Assembly: GCF_032248455.1 (NCBI RefSeq)
Contig: NZ_JAVTTP010000001.1
Coordinates: 868,001 to 932,000, forward strand
Direction: 5' to 3'
From: Pricia mediterranea
GTDB taxonomy: Bacteria; Bacteroidota; Bacteroidia; Flavobacteriales; Flavobacteriaceae
DNA length: 64,000 bases
The translations under genes were made by a program, and so were the position numbers. Positions 51,668-59,456 of this stretch are shown here, piece after piece (position 1 is the first letter of the stretch; each line of letters begins with the position of its first letter). Below the pieces are notes generated by a model. The model was not told where the DNA came from, made no database searches, and saw only the letters and a list, made by a program, of their open reading frames with translations.

Positions 51668-51829
51668 CCGTTCTTCGATTAAATATATCCCAAAAATGAG
51701 CTCCCCGTACTGGCGCTCAGGGAGGTGATGGTTCGTATCTGGGTTGGTTCATACCGGTGATTGGGCTAAAATAAACAATCCTTTACTATCCCACAGTTTG
51801 GAAGCACGCTTATCTTTTCTCAAAAAGCA

Positions 51830-51837
51830 TATCTTTG
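51830..51837 (+). promoter_or_regulatory. -7 promoter element at the start of the DnaQ-GIY-YIG gene
   Basis: TATCTTTG is a full TAnnTTTG match and overlaps the first possible TTG start codon at 51835. If it is used, transcription begins about at the second TTG (51844), which would make a leaderless mRNA. Confidence 0.45.
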
Positions 51838-53238
51838 TGCCGTTTGTACTGCATCGTAGACATAGAGACCACTGGCAACAGTATCAAGGGAAACAAAATT
51901 ACCGAGATCTCCATCTTCAAGTACGACGGACATGCCATTGTCGAGGAGTTCACCTCCCTGGTCGATCCGCAGTGTGAGATTCCCTATTTTATTACCCGGC
52001 TGACTGGAATCGATAACGAGACCGTACGCGACGCGCCGACCATCGATGTCATAGCGGACCGTATCCTCGAGATTACCGAGGGGGCTATCTTTGTCGCCCA
52101 CAGCGTGAATTTCGATTACAATATCATAAAGAATGAGCTACGGAACCTCGGCCGTAAATTCATCCGGAAGAAACTCTGCACGGTACGCCTCTCCCGAAAA
52201 TTACTTCCTGGCTACAATTCCTATAGTTTGGGAAAGCTCTGCTCCGCCCTGGATATTCCCTTAACGGACCGACACCGGGCCCGAGGCGATGCCCATGCCA
52301 CTACCCTACTCTTTGGCAAATTGTTGCGAACAGACGGGGCGGATAAAATCTTCAGGTCATTTTTGAACGCTCGCTCGCAAGAGGGGACCTTACCGGCAGG
52401 ACTCCCTCGAGAGGTTTTCGAAAAAATCCCGACCAAACCCGGGGTATATTATTTTAAGGACGCCAGGGGAAAAATCATCTATATCGGTAAGGCTATCAAC
52501 CTAAAGAAACGTATTCTCGGTCACTTTTATGACAAATCGACGAAGGAAGTCCGACTCTGTGCTGAAACCACGGATGTGGATTTTGAACTGTCGGGCAGCG
52601 ATCTATTGGCACTTTTGATGGAATCCGCGGCCATCAAACACCATTACCCCATCTACAACCGAGCACAGAAAAAAAGGATACACCCTTATGGGATATTCGC
52701 CTACGAAGACCGCAGTGGGATTACCCACTTGGCCTTCAACAAATTGAAGATGGCGCCCAATTCGCAGGTCGTTTTCTACAACGTGACAGATTGCCGGCTG
52801 TACCTCGAACAACTATGCGACAGTTTCGGACTTTGTCCCAAATACTGCCATTTACAGGAAAACGTCAAGTCGTGTTCCCATTTCCGGATCGATAGTTGCA
52901 AGGGAATTTGCAGGGATAGTGAAAGCGTGTCGGCCTACAACGCGAGGGTGGCTTCTGCCGTAGCCTACATGAATTCGAAAAAAGAGGATTTTGTTATCAA
53001 GGAAAAAGGACGACACCCAAATGAAGAAGCTCTTATTCTTATGCGAAACAATGTGTATGTCGGCTATGGATTTGTCGAAAAGGAAGTCGAGCTAAGGTCT
53101 TACGCCGATTTGGAAGCTTTTATTGTTCCTCAAAAGAATACGGTAGAAACCGAAAGTATCATCAAATCATACCTCACCCGAAATCCCAATAAGAAGAGTA
53201 CCGGCTTTCAAGAAGGTGCTTTGGAGACCTATCTGTAA
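51835..53238 (+). CDS. DnaQ-like 3'-5' exonuclease fused to GIY-YIG (UvrC-N) nuclease
   Basis: A two-nuclease fusion of 467 residues. The N-terminal DEDDh exonuclease (~1-165) has Exo I VDIETTG, Exo II AHSVNFDYN and Exo III HRARGD. A GIY-YIG domain (~200-285) starts GVYYFKD and includes IIYIGKAINLKKRI, like the N-terminus of UvrC. The C-terminal ~180 residues are cysteine-rich (CPKYCHLQ, CSHFRIDSCKGIC) and resemble the Cys-containing region after the GIY-YIG domain in UvrC; the rest of UvrC is missing. Similar PolIII-epsilon/UvrC fusions are known in Bacteroidota and may act in DNA repair. No ATG is available at the start: TTG at 51835 or at 51844 (giving MYCIVDIETTG) are the candidates. Confidence 0.9.
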   Translation: MCRLYCIVDIETTGNSIKGNKITEISIFKYDGHAIVEEFTSLVDPQCEIPYFITRLTGIDNETVRDAPTIDVIADRILEITEGAIFVAHSVNFDYNIIKNELRNLGRKFIRKKLCTVRLSRKLLPGYNSYSLGKLCSALDIPLTDRHRARGDAHATTLLFGKLLRTDGADKIFRSFLNARSQEGTLPAGLPREVFEKIPTKPGVYYFKDARGKIIYIGKAINLKKRILGHFYDKSTKEVRLCAETTDVDFELSGSDLLALLMESAAIKHHYPIYNRAQKKRIHPYGIFAYEDRSGITHLAFNKLKMAPNSQVVFYNVTDCRLYLEQLCDSFGLCPKYCHLQENVKSCSHFRIDSCKGICRDSESVSAYNARVASAVAYMNSKKEDFVIKEKGRHPNEEALILMRNNVYVGYGFVEKEVELRSYADLEAFIVPQKNTVETESIIKSYLTRNPNKKSTGFQEGALETYL

Positions 53239-53272
53239 TCCGGTCTCGACAATACTCATCCTTGGGAGAACT

Positions 53273-53368
53273 CTATTTGTTCAATTCTCTAAACATCCGT
53301 ACCACAAAGAACAGCCATATCATCAAGATGGCGGTGACCAAACCAGCGTATATCCACAAAAAGTCCAT
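53273..53368 (-). CDS. 31-residue single-TM membrane protein
   Basis: A very short ORF, start MDFLWIYAGLVTAIL, one strong hydrophobic helix, then a basic/polar end (FRELNK). It has a clean ATG and stop, and its hydrophobic-then-charged layout is what real small membrane proteins show; many small subunits have this form. It lies in a stretch otherwise without genes between the exonuclease gene (convergent) and the SulP gene. No promoter or family is recognised, so it remains a candidate. Confidence 0.45.
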   Translation of the reverse strand: MDFLWIYAGLVTAILMIWLFFVVRMFRELNK

Positions 53369-53676
53369 TATAAGAGGCCATTGGAGTCAAGCAATCTTTG
53401 GGGAGAAAATCGTCGAACACTAATTAAACAATGCGCATCGATAGAATAGCCGAAACGCAATTCCGACCCTTCCATCCGATGATGCTCCGGTCGAACCGGT
53501 ACTAATAAAATAAATGCACCACCGTAATGCTATTCCTGTTAAAGATAGTTAAAATAATCCTCTTTTCTAGAGTAAAATTGTTTTATCCTTAACATTACAA
53601 AACTCTTGAACAAGTCTGGATAGTAATGACCCGAAAACGGGGAATATTGCCTGTATCAATTTATCGGGAAGGGAAA
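53369..53676. other. 308-bp gene-free region
   Basis: AT-rich non-coding sequence upstream of the 31-residue gene and downstream of the SulP gene; nothing specific is seen. Confidence 0.4.
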
Positions 53677-55404
53677 CTATTTTCCAAAACGGCTTTGTTG
53701 GGCTACCTTATCCCCCACTTTGGAGAGGGAGTCGGGATTGTCAAAAAAATCCACAGCCTCTTTGGTGAGTCCAAAAAGATGTTCCTTCGGCAGTACGTCG
53801 ATAATCCTACTGTTGAAGATAGTGTCCCTGGTCGGCCCTATGGCACTGGCGATGTAAAAATCGATTCCGCGTTCCTGGATTTCCCGAATCGTCTTGGCCA
53901 ACATTTCTGCCGCCGATGAATCAATGTAATTAATAGGCTCTGCGTTGAGTATAATCCCTTTGAGGCTGCTACCCTGACCATTGATGTAACGAAAGAGCTG
54001 TTTTCTGAAATAATCTTTATTCCCGAAATAAAGCTGGGAATCGAATCGTAGGATCAGCAGATCTGATCGAAACTCGATTTCACTCCTGAACCTGTTAACA
54101 TTCTTGAAATATTCGGAGCCCTTGATCTGGCCCAATACGGCAAAGTGGGGTCTCGAGCTGCGGTATAGGGTGACGAGCAGAGAGAGCAGAACACCCAATA
54201 GAATACCTTCGGGAAGCCCAACGGACAGCGTGATAAAAAAAGTAGCCAGTAGGACCACAAACTCGTCCTTGCGATATTTCCATAATATTTTAGGATAGGC
54301 CACATCGATAAGCCCGACTACCGAGACCATGATAATACTGGCCAAGGCCGCGATGGGCAAGTAGTAGAACAGCCCGGTAAAAAACAATAGGGTCAGGGCC
54401 ACTAGCAGCATGCTTACCAAAGAGGCGATTGGGGTCTTGGCCCCTCCCGTGTTGTTGATAGCGGACCTCGAAAAGCTGGCAGAGGCCAGGTACGATTGAA
54501 AGAACGACCCGATTATATTGGCCGAACCGAAGGCCAACAATTCCTTGTTGGGATCAATGGTCTCCTCGTCGTTCTGTTCTTCTATGGCCTTGCCTATGCC
54601 GATCGCTTCCGTGTATCCGATTAAGGCTATTGCAAGAGCTATCGAAAAAAGTCCTTTAATCTTAGGCCAGCTAAATTCGGGAAGCCTAAACCGGGGCAGA
54701 CCCTCTGGCACGTCTCCTACGATGTTCACTCGGTAACTTTCGAGACCAAAAAGATATACAGCCAATATACCGGCGATAACAACGACCAAGATCGCGGGAA
54801 TCTTTTTGTTCCAGCGCTTTAACAATACAATCAACGCGATGCCGACCACCCCGATCAACAAAGCGTATAAGTTGGTTTCCGGCACGGCGCTTACGACGTT
54901 GATTACCGATTTATGGAACTGGTTTGTCTGTGGGATGTTCACCCCGAAAAAATGTTTCAACTGACTGAAAATGATAATCAAAGCCGCAGCCGAAGTGAAA
55001 CCACTAATGACGGGCCTGGAAAGAAAATTGGCTAAAAAACCCATACGGAGCATCCCTAGGGTGAACTGGATTACCCCGACCATAAAGGCCAACAAGAGTG
55101 CCATGGAAATGTAGCTTTCCACCCCGGTAAGGGCCAACGTACCCAGACCGGCCGCAACCAACAGCGAATCCATTGCGACCGGACCTACGGCCAACTGTCG
55201 GCTGGTTCCTAAAAAGGCATATACCAAAATTGGTACTAGGGCTGCATAAAGACCGTAGACGGGTGGCATACCCGCGATCATGGCATAGGCCATCCCTTGG
55301 GGAACCAGCAATATCCCAACGCTCAGGCCCGCCACCAGATCCTTGGCGAACCAGCTTTTCCCGTACTTCGGCAACCAGTCTAAAAATGGAAGAAGGCGTC
55401 GCAT
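53677..55404 (-). CDS. SulP family (SLC26) anion transporter with STAS domain
   Basis: A 575-residue inner-membrane transporter of the SulP/SLC26 family. The signature block LVPQGMAYAMIAGMPPVYGL near residues 33-52 is followed by AVGPVAMDSL and about 12 TM helices, with EAIGIGK near 263. A cytoplasmic STAS domain (~435-550) at the C-terminus ends the protein, including the conserved NYIDSSAAEML. Members carry sulfate, bicarbonate or other anions, usually with Na+ or H+; the specific substrate is not readable. A TACCTTTG element lies only 5 bp before the ATG, so the mRNA may be leaderless. Confidence 0.93.
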   Translation of the reverse strand: MRRLLPFLDWLPKYGKSWFAKDLVAGLSVGILLVPQGMAYAMIAGMPPVYGLYAALVPILVYAFLGTSRQLAVGPVAMDSLLVAAGLGTLALTGVESYISMALLLAFMVGVIQFTLGMLRMGFLANFLSRPVISGFTSAAALIIIFSQLKHFFGVNIPQTNQFHKSVINVVSAVPETNLYALLIGVVGIALIVLLKRWNKKIPAILVVVIAGILAVYLFGLESYRVNIVGDVPEGLPRFRLPEFSWPKIKGLFSIALAIALIGYTEAIGIGKAIEEQNDEETIDPNKELLAFGSANIIGSFFQSYLASASFSRSAINNTGGAKTPIASLVSMLLVALTLLFFTGLFYYLPIAALASIIMVSVVGLIDVAYPKILWKYRKDEFVVLLATFFITLSVGLPEGILLGVLLSLLVTLYRSSRPHFAVLGQIKGSEYFKNVNRFRSEIEFRSDLLILRFDSQLYFGNKDYFRKQLFRYINGQGSSLKGIILNAEPINYIDSSAAEMLAKTIREIQERGIDFYIASAIGPTRDTIFNSRIIDVLPKEHLFGLTKEAVDFFDNPDSLSKVGDKVAQQSRFGK

Positions 55405-55409
55405 TGTGA

Positions 55410-55417
55410 CAAAGGTA
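55410..55417 (-). promoter_or_regulatory. -7 promoter element directly before the SulP start
   Basis: The minus strand reads TACCTTTG, a full TAnnTTTG match ending 5 bp before the ATG at 55404. A start site 3-7 bp downstream would leave almost no 5' leader. Confidence 0.5.
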
Positions 55418-55491
55418 AGGGAAAGTTGTAATTCGAATTTGGGCTGAAATTAAGTTTATGGGATTAAGAGTCTATAGGGTTGCGCCTTTGC

Positions 55492-55520
55492 TTAACAAAA
55501 AGAACCGCCCCAAGAGGCGG
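55492..55520 (-). terminator. Probable leftward terminator between SulP and the coiled-coil gene
   Basis: CCGCC (55505-55509) and GGCGG (55516-55520) form a GC-rich 5-bp stem; on the minus strand it is followed by TTCTTTTTG. It would protect the SulP promoter from upstream transcription. Confidence 0.6.
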
Positions 55521-55637
55521 AGTTTTAACCAAAAGACCGATTCGAAACCTCGGGATTCAGCAGGAAGGGCTAAAAAGAGCTAGACAAATTTTTGGTGCCA
55601 ACAGGACCAATGTGTCACTAAGCAATATTCCGTACTA

Positions 55638-55663
55638 AAAAATCCCGCGAAAACGGGATTTTT
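55638..55663 (-). terminator. Intrinsic terminator of the 89-residue coiled-coil gene
   Basis: A perfect 9-bp stem (AAAATCCCG with CGGGATTTT, loop CGAAAA) lies 22 bp past the gene's stop; the minus strand continues with TT after the stem, and the plus strand also has a T-run, so it may work both ways. Confidence 0.88.
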
Positions 55664-55684
55664 AATGAAATAAAGAAACTATTG

Positions 55685-55954
55685 CTATTCCATATTGTTC
55701 ACTTTTTCGACCAGTTTAGCAGCCTTTTCTTGCAGTTCCTTTCGCACCTCTTTCAGATGTTTGCGTCTGTTGTCAACATCTTTTTTGTTTACCTGGACAA
55801 TCAACTCATCAAAATCGGAAATGGCCTCATCGATGATTTCGGCGCCCTCTTTGGAATCTTGTTTGTCGTTCGCCGCTTCCGTAAGATAGACGGCCTCGAT
55901 GACATCGCCCAATACGTTATTGATGTCTTTCTTTAAATTTCGTACACTTGCCAT
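55685..55954 (-). CDS. Small coiled-coil protein of unknown function
   Basis: An 89-residue cytoplasmic protein, all helical and strongly charged: VRNLKKDINNVLGDVIEAVY, an acidic KEGAEIIDEAISDFDELI segment and a C-terminal coiled coil with VRKELQEKAAKLVEKV. Similar short proteins are common in Flavobacteriia but have no named function that I know. It has its own full promoter element just upstream and its own terminator, so it is a well-defined single-gene unit, and probably well expressed. A nucleoid- or ribosome-associated role is possible but unsupported. Confidence 0.8.
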   Translation of the reverse strand: MASVRNLKKDINNVLGDVIEAVYLTEAANDKQDSKEGAEIIDEAISDFDELIVQVNKKDVDNRRKHLKEVRKELQEKAAKLVEKVNNME

Positions 55955-55971
55955 AATTGAATGATTTTTTG

Positions 55972-55979
55972 CAAAAATA
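55972..55979 (-). promoter_or_regulatory. -7 promoter element of the coiled-coil protein gene
   Basis: The minus strand reads TATTTTTG, a full TAnnTTTG match 17 bp before the ATG at 55954. Confidence 0.55.
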
Positions 55980-56147
55980 GGTTTTTAAACTTTACCGAAT
56001 TCCCAAGGTTTGCCTTTACGAGTTTATTGCGGTCCCACTTCCGGTTTCGCTCTGCAAGCCTTTTGTATGTCAAACGAGCGCCCACAACTAATTTCTTTGC
56101 GTAGTTTAACCTGTGCCCAAAAGAGTTTTATCTATTCTGCTTGCAGA

Positions 56148-57110
56148 TCAGAGCGTCACCTGCAAGAGCTCCATCCCGTCCGTAGTGATCGAAAGAAATC
56201 GCGACAGTGCCGGCACCAGTACAGTTTCTCCCTTTTTAATGTCGGCAGTGCCGTTTTCATTGGCAATGCGACCCGAACCTTTGACGCACATGAGAATGGT
56301 AAAAGAGTCCCTTTCGGAAACATCATAGCTCCAATCATCCGTAAGGCGTAGAAAGTCCGTTCTAAAATAGGGACAATCCACCATCGGATTCGCCATGTTT
56401 GCTTCCGAACTATAATCCATCTTAAAATCGTCCTTTTTTTCATAATCGATGGCATCAAGGGCGAGGTCGGTATGCAGTTCGCGGAGATTCCCTTCTTTAT
56501 CCTTCCGGTTATAATCGTAAATACGATAGGTAATATCCGAGGTCTGTTGTATTTCGGCCAGGAGCACACCCGCTCCGATGCCATGCACCTTGCCGGTATG
56601 GATAAAAAAGGCATCCCCTTGGTCGACTTTTTCATAGTTCAACAGCTCTAACAGCGTGTCTTTTTCCAAGCTTTCGGTATATTCCTTTTTAGATATATCG
56701 CGGTTAAAACCAACTATAATGTTGGCATCGTCATCGGCGTCCATGATATACCACATTTCCGTCTTCCCGTTGGAATTGTGCCGCTTCGTGGCCAGCTCGT
56801 CGTCCGGATGCAGCTGAACGGATAGATCTTGTTTGGCATCGATAAATTTTAAGAGGATGGGAAAGTCGGTACCGAATCGATCAATCACCTGTGTTCCCAA
56901 AACTCCCTCGGCGTCATCGTCGATCAATTGCGTCAGGGAGGTGCCCGCCAACTCCCCGTTGGAGACCTCCGAAATATCGCCTTCGACCCCCGATAGCTCC
57001 CAGCTTTCTCCGGTAATGTCGCTCTCAATGGGCTTGTTCAAGACTTCTTTGAGCTTTGTACCGCCCCAAAGACGTTCTTTTAAAATAGGATGAAATTTTA
57101 AGGGATACAT
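56148..57110 (-). CDS. manA: Mannose-6-phosphate isomerase, class I
   Basis: Zinc-dependent isomerase interconverting fructose-6-phosphate and mannose-6-phosphate, feeding GDP-mannose and glycan synthesis or mannose use. The cupin zinc site is visible in VQLHPDDE and TEMWYI, and the later family block VHGIGAGVLLAEIQ contributes the remaining histidine; FHPILKERLWGG opens the protein as in class I enzymes of this size (320 residues). It lies in a leftward row with the QueD-like and IPP isomerase genes (gaps 124 and 57 bp). The gaps allow co-transcription, but the functions are not obviously linked. Confidence 0.93.
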   Translation of the reverse strand: MYPLKFHPILKERLWGGTKLKEVLNKPIESDITGESWELSGVEGDISEVSNGELAGTSLTQLIDDDAEGVLGTQVIDRFGTDFPILLKFIDAKQDLSVQLHPDDELATKRHNSNGKTEMWYIMDADDDANIIVGFNRDISKKEYTESLEKDTLLELLNYEKVDQGDAFFIHTGKVHGIGAGVLLAEIQQTSDITYRIYDYNRKDKEGNLRELHTDLALDAIDYEKKDDFKMDYSSEANMANPMVDCPYFRTDFLRLTDDWSYDVSERDSFTILMCVKGSGRIANENGTADIKKGETVLVPALSRFLSITTDGMELLQVTL

Positions 57111-57234
57111 TTTTTCGAGTTATGAGTTATGAGACTAAGTCAAAAGGAAAAAGAGGCAAAGGACGGGGTGTTGGATTCTGGGTGACCTGTGTTTGCTACC
57201 CGGTGCTAAAATTTAGAATTTGGTGCATCGGATT

Positions 57235-57642
57235 TCATCCCTTAAAAGTAACAAAATTCCGGGGGGTCTCATAGAGGAGGACCTCGAGCTCGTGTTTTTC
57301 ATCGATATGCGGTCGAAGCGTATTCCAGATAAAAACGGCTATATTCTCTGCGGTCGGGTTGAGGGTAGCGAATTCCGGTACTTCAAGATTAAGGTTCTTA
57401 TGGTCTAAGGTCTCCTCCACCATATCCCTTATCAGCTCTTTCAGCACCTTCATGTCCATCACAAAACCGGTCTCGGGATTGATTTCTCCAAGAACACTCA
57501 CAACAAGTTCGTAATTATGTCCGTGAAAGTTCGGATTGTTGCACTTTCCGAATACGGCATCGTTCTTTTCATCGCTCCAATCCTTGCGATAGAGACGATG
57601 GGCAGCGTTGAAATGGGCCTTTCTACTGACTTTTACTTTCAT
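57235..57642 (-). CDS. 6-pyruvoyl-tetrahydropterin synthase/QueD family
   Basis: A 135-residue T-fold enzyme of the PTPS/QueD family. The zinc ligands are His15 (NAAHRL), His40 and His42 (NFHGHNY), and the catalytic cysteine is Cys34 in FGKCNNPNFHGH. The C-terminal TAENIAVFIW and LYETPRNFV blocks contribute substrate binding. Both queuosine synthesis (QueD) and pterin synthesis use this fold; the sequence alone does not decide. No queC, queE or folE gene lies nearby. It is between manA and idi on the same strand. Confidence 0.9.
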   Translation of the reverse strand: MKVKVSRKAHFNAAHRLYRKDWSDEKNDAVFGKCNNPNFHGHNYELVVSVLGEINPETGFVMDMKVLKELIRDMVEETLDHKNLNLEVPEFATLNPTAENIAVFIWNTLRPHIDEKHELEVLLYETPRNFVTFKG

Positions 57643-57699
57643 CTTTCGGAGATTGAGGATTGTTTGAACGAATTTCGCCTTGTGCGTTTTCAGTAGAAC

Positions 57700-58236
57700 T
57701 TATTTCTGGCCAAATGAGTTTTCGGCGATATGGTCATAGAACTTCTCGAAAATGATCTTGAACCAGGCCGTATAGTGCTCGGGACGCGCTTCAATATCGT
57801 CTTTCACCGCTTCGGGATCCATCCATTTCCAGTCCGCCACCTCGGCGGGATTGATCTTTGGTTCCCCATTATACCTGCCGATCATGACATGGTCGTATTC
57901 GTGCTCGGTGAGGCCGTTATCGAACGGGGCCTTGTAAATAAAGAAAAAAAGTTCGTCGAGTTTGACGGAGAAACCCATCTCTTCTTGCAACCTTCGTTTT
58001 CCCGCTTCAACATTCGATTCGCCCACCCGCTGGTGACTGCAGCAGGTGTTCGTCCATAGCAAGGGGGAATGGTATTTGTCCGCCGCACGCTGTTGCAGCA
58101 TGGTCTCCCCCTTATCGTTCATAATAAATACGGAAAAGGCCCGGTGAAGCAGCGCTTTTTCATGCGCCTCCATTTTGGGCATAGTGCCAATTGGCTCGTC
58201 GTTAGGGTCGACCAAAATTACATGTTCTTCCTCCAT
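57700..58236 (-). CDS. idi: Isopentenyl-diphosphate delta-isomerase, type I
   Basis: Nudix-fold enzyme that interconverts isopentenyl and dimethylallyl diphosphate for isoprenoid synthesis. Type I landmarks are all present: metal ligands His25 and His31 (AHEKALLHRAF), the catalytic cysteine within WTNTCCSH (Cys66), His68, and Glu111/Glu113 in LTEHEYDHV. At 178 residues it has the usual bacterial length. The start is the ATG at 58236. It is the first of a leftward row with the QueD-like and manA genes. Confidence 0.95.
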   Translation of the reverse strand: MEEEHVILVDPNDEPIGTMPKMEAHEKALLHRAFSVFIMNDKGETMLQQRAADKYHSPLLWTNTCCSHQRVGESNVEAGKRRLQEEMGFSVKLDELFFFIYKAPFDNGLTEHEYDHVMIGRYNGEPKINPAEVADWKWMDPEAVKDDIEARPEHYTAWFKIIFEKFYDHIAENSFGQK

Positions 58237-58477
58237 AATGAACTCGTTTAGACTCTTTCTTTTACCTACGAATATCGCATTTTAAAGCTATATTTCCTCA
58301 TTTTTGAAAACCGTAGCCCCGCTATGCTATTAAAAATGGCATCATCTAGCTTCAAAAGCATCCCGAAAACTTTCCGGATCGGTTCCAAACAAAAAATCTA
58401 AATGAGTCCAGTGCAAAAATAAGCTCTTTCCGCAGACTGATGGTTAAGTATTTTGTAAAATAGCCGGAAAATAGGCT

Positions 58478-59449
58478 TCAAAAGAACCGCGGGGAGCGTA
58501 TTCGTCCGTTGCGCCTTTGGGTAAAATCGTAGCGCAACAGTACTTCGAAAGATCCCGAATTAAACTGGGTACCTCCAAGGTCGGTGGTTTCGCGGTCGTA
58601 GGCAAGGCCCAACAATAGGCCATCGTCGATATAAAAACCGAGCATTCCGCTTACGGCGGCGCTCCAACGGTACGCAGCGCCCAATATAAACTTTTCGTCA
58701 AGCAGAAAATTAGCGGAAAGATCCACTTGCAAGGGAGCACCCCGAACCACTTTTGTCAATAGGGCAGGTTTGAATTTTAAGTCCCTGTTCAAATCGAAAA
58801 CATAGCCGGAAGTCAGATACAGATTCATTCGTTCACTGGCCGTAGAAATATTCGAGGAACTAAAATGGGTGGTTTCCAAAATTCTCGGAACCGAGATACC
58901 CATATAAAATTTTTCGTTGTAGTAGTAGACCCCCGCCCCGATATTTGGCGAAAACTTGTTATCGATATCCTGTTGCAACAATGGATCCGGACCGTTGGAA
59001 TTTCCGATATCCTGATCTAATTTAGAAAATTGGATGTCCAAGAGGTGCGCACTTCCCTTTAGTCCGAAAGCAAGTCTACCTTCCCTAGAGGTAAAAATGG
59101 TGTATGAAAAATCAACGTCTAAATAAGTTTCCGAAGTGGGACCGATCTGTTCGTTAAGGACGCCCACGCCTAAGCCTACGCCTCTATATCCTATGGGAGT
59201 GTGTAAATTAAGGGTCTGGGTCTTCGGTGCCCCTTTAAGTCCCGCCCATTGCGACCGGTACAAAGCTGTTATGCTCAGGCTCTCCTTCGATCCGGCATAC
59301 CCTGGGTTAATGCTCGGCATATTGTACATGTACTGGGTGTACTGCGCATCTTGTTGGGCGAACAGTCCATCCCCAAGAAAAAAGAAACTTATTGCAAGGC
59401 ATGCAAGCAGATATCGGCAATAACGCTTGTTGTATTTCGGAAAAACCAT
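58478..59449 (-). CDS. PorP/SprF family type IX secretion membrane protein
   Basis: A 323-residue outer-membrane beta-barrel protein of the PorP/SprF family. After a signal peptide ending in LFAQ comes the family-defining start DAQYTQYMYNMPSINPGYAGS, then the SQWAGLKGAPKTQ block and repeated amphipathic strands to the C-terminal YDFTQRRN. Such proteins partner T9SS cargo with type B C-terminal domains and help attach them to the cell surface. It lies only 7 bp after the large type B CTD gene, forming an operon with it and the repetitive protein: the classic cargo-partner arrangement. Confidence 0.95.
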   Translation of the reverse strand: MVFPKYNKRYCRYLLACLAISFFFLGDGLFAQQDAQYTQYMYNMPSINPGYAGSKESLSITALYRSQWAGLKGAPKTQTLNLHTPIGYRGVGLGVGVLNEQIGPTSETYLDVDFSYTIFTSREGRLAFGLKGSAHLLDIQFSKLDQDIGNSNGPDPLLQQDIDNKFSPNIGAGVYYYNEKFYMGISVPRILETTHFSSSNISTASERMNLYLTSGYVFDLNRDLKFKPALLTKVVRGAPLQVDLSANFLLDEKFILGAAYRWSAAVSGMLGFYIDDGLLLGLAYDRETTDLGGTQFNSGSFEVLLRYDFTQRRNGRIRSPRFF

Positions 59450-59456
59450 ATTTTTT

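Noticed and set aside
55531-55560. Minus-strand TTTCGAATC, like a tRNA T-loop
   Set aside because: The required 5-bp stem is missing and no cloverleaf can be built. A similar GACCGATTCG string near 31886 seems coincidental.
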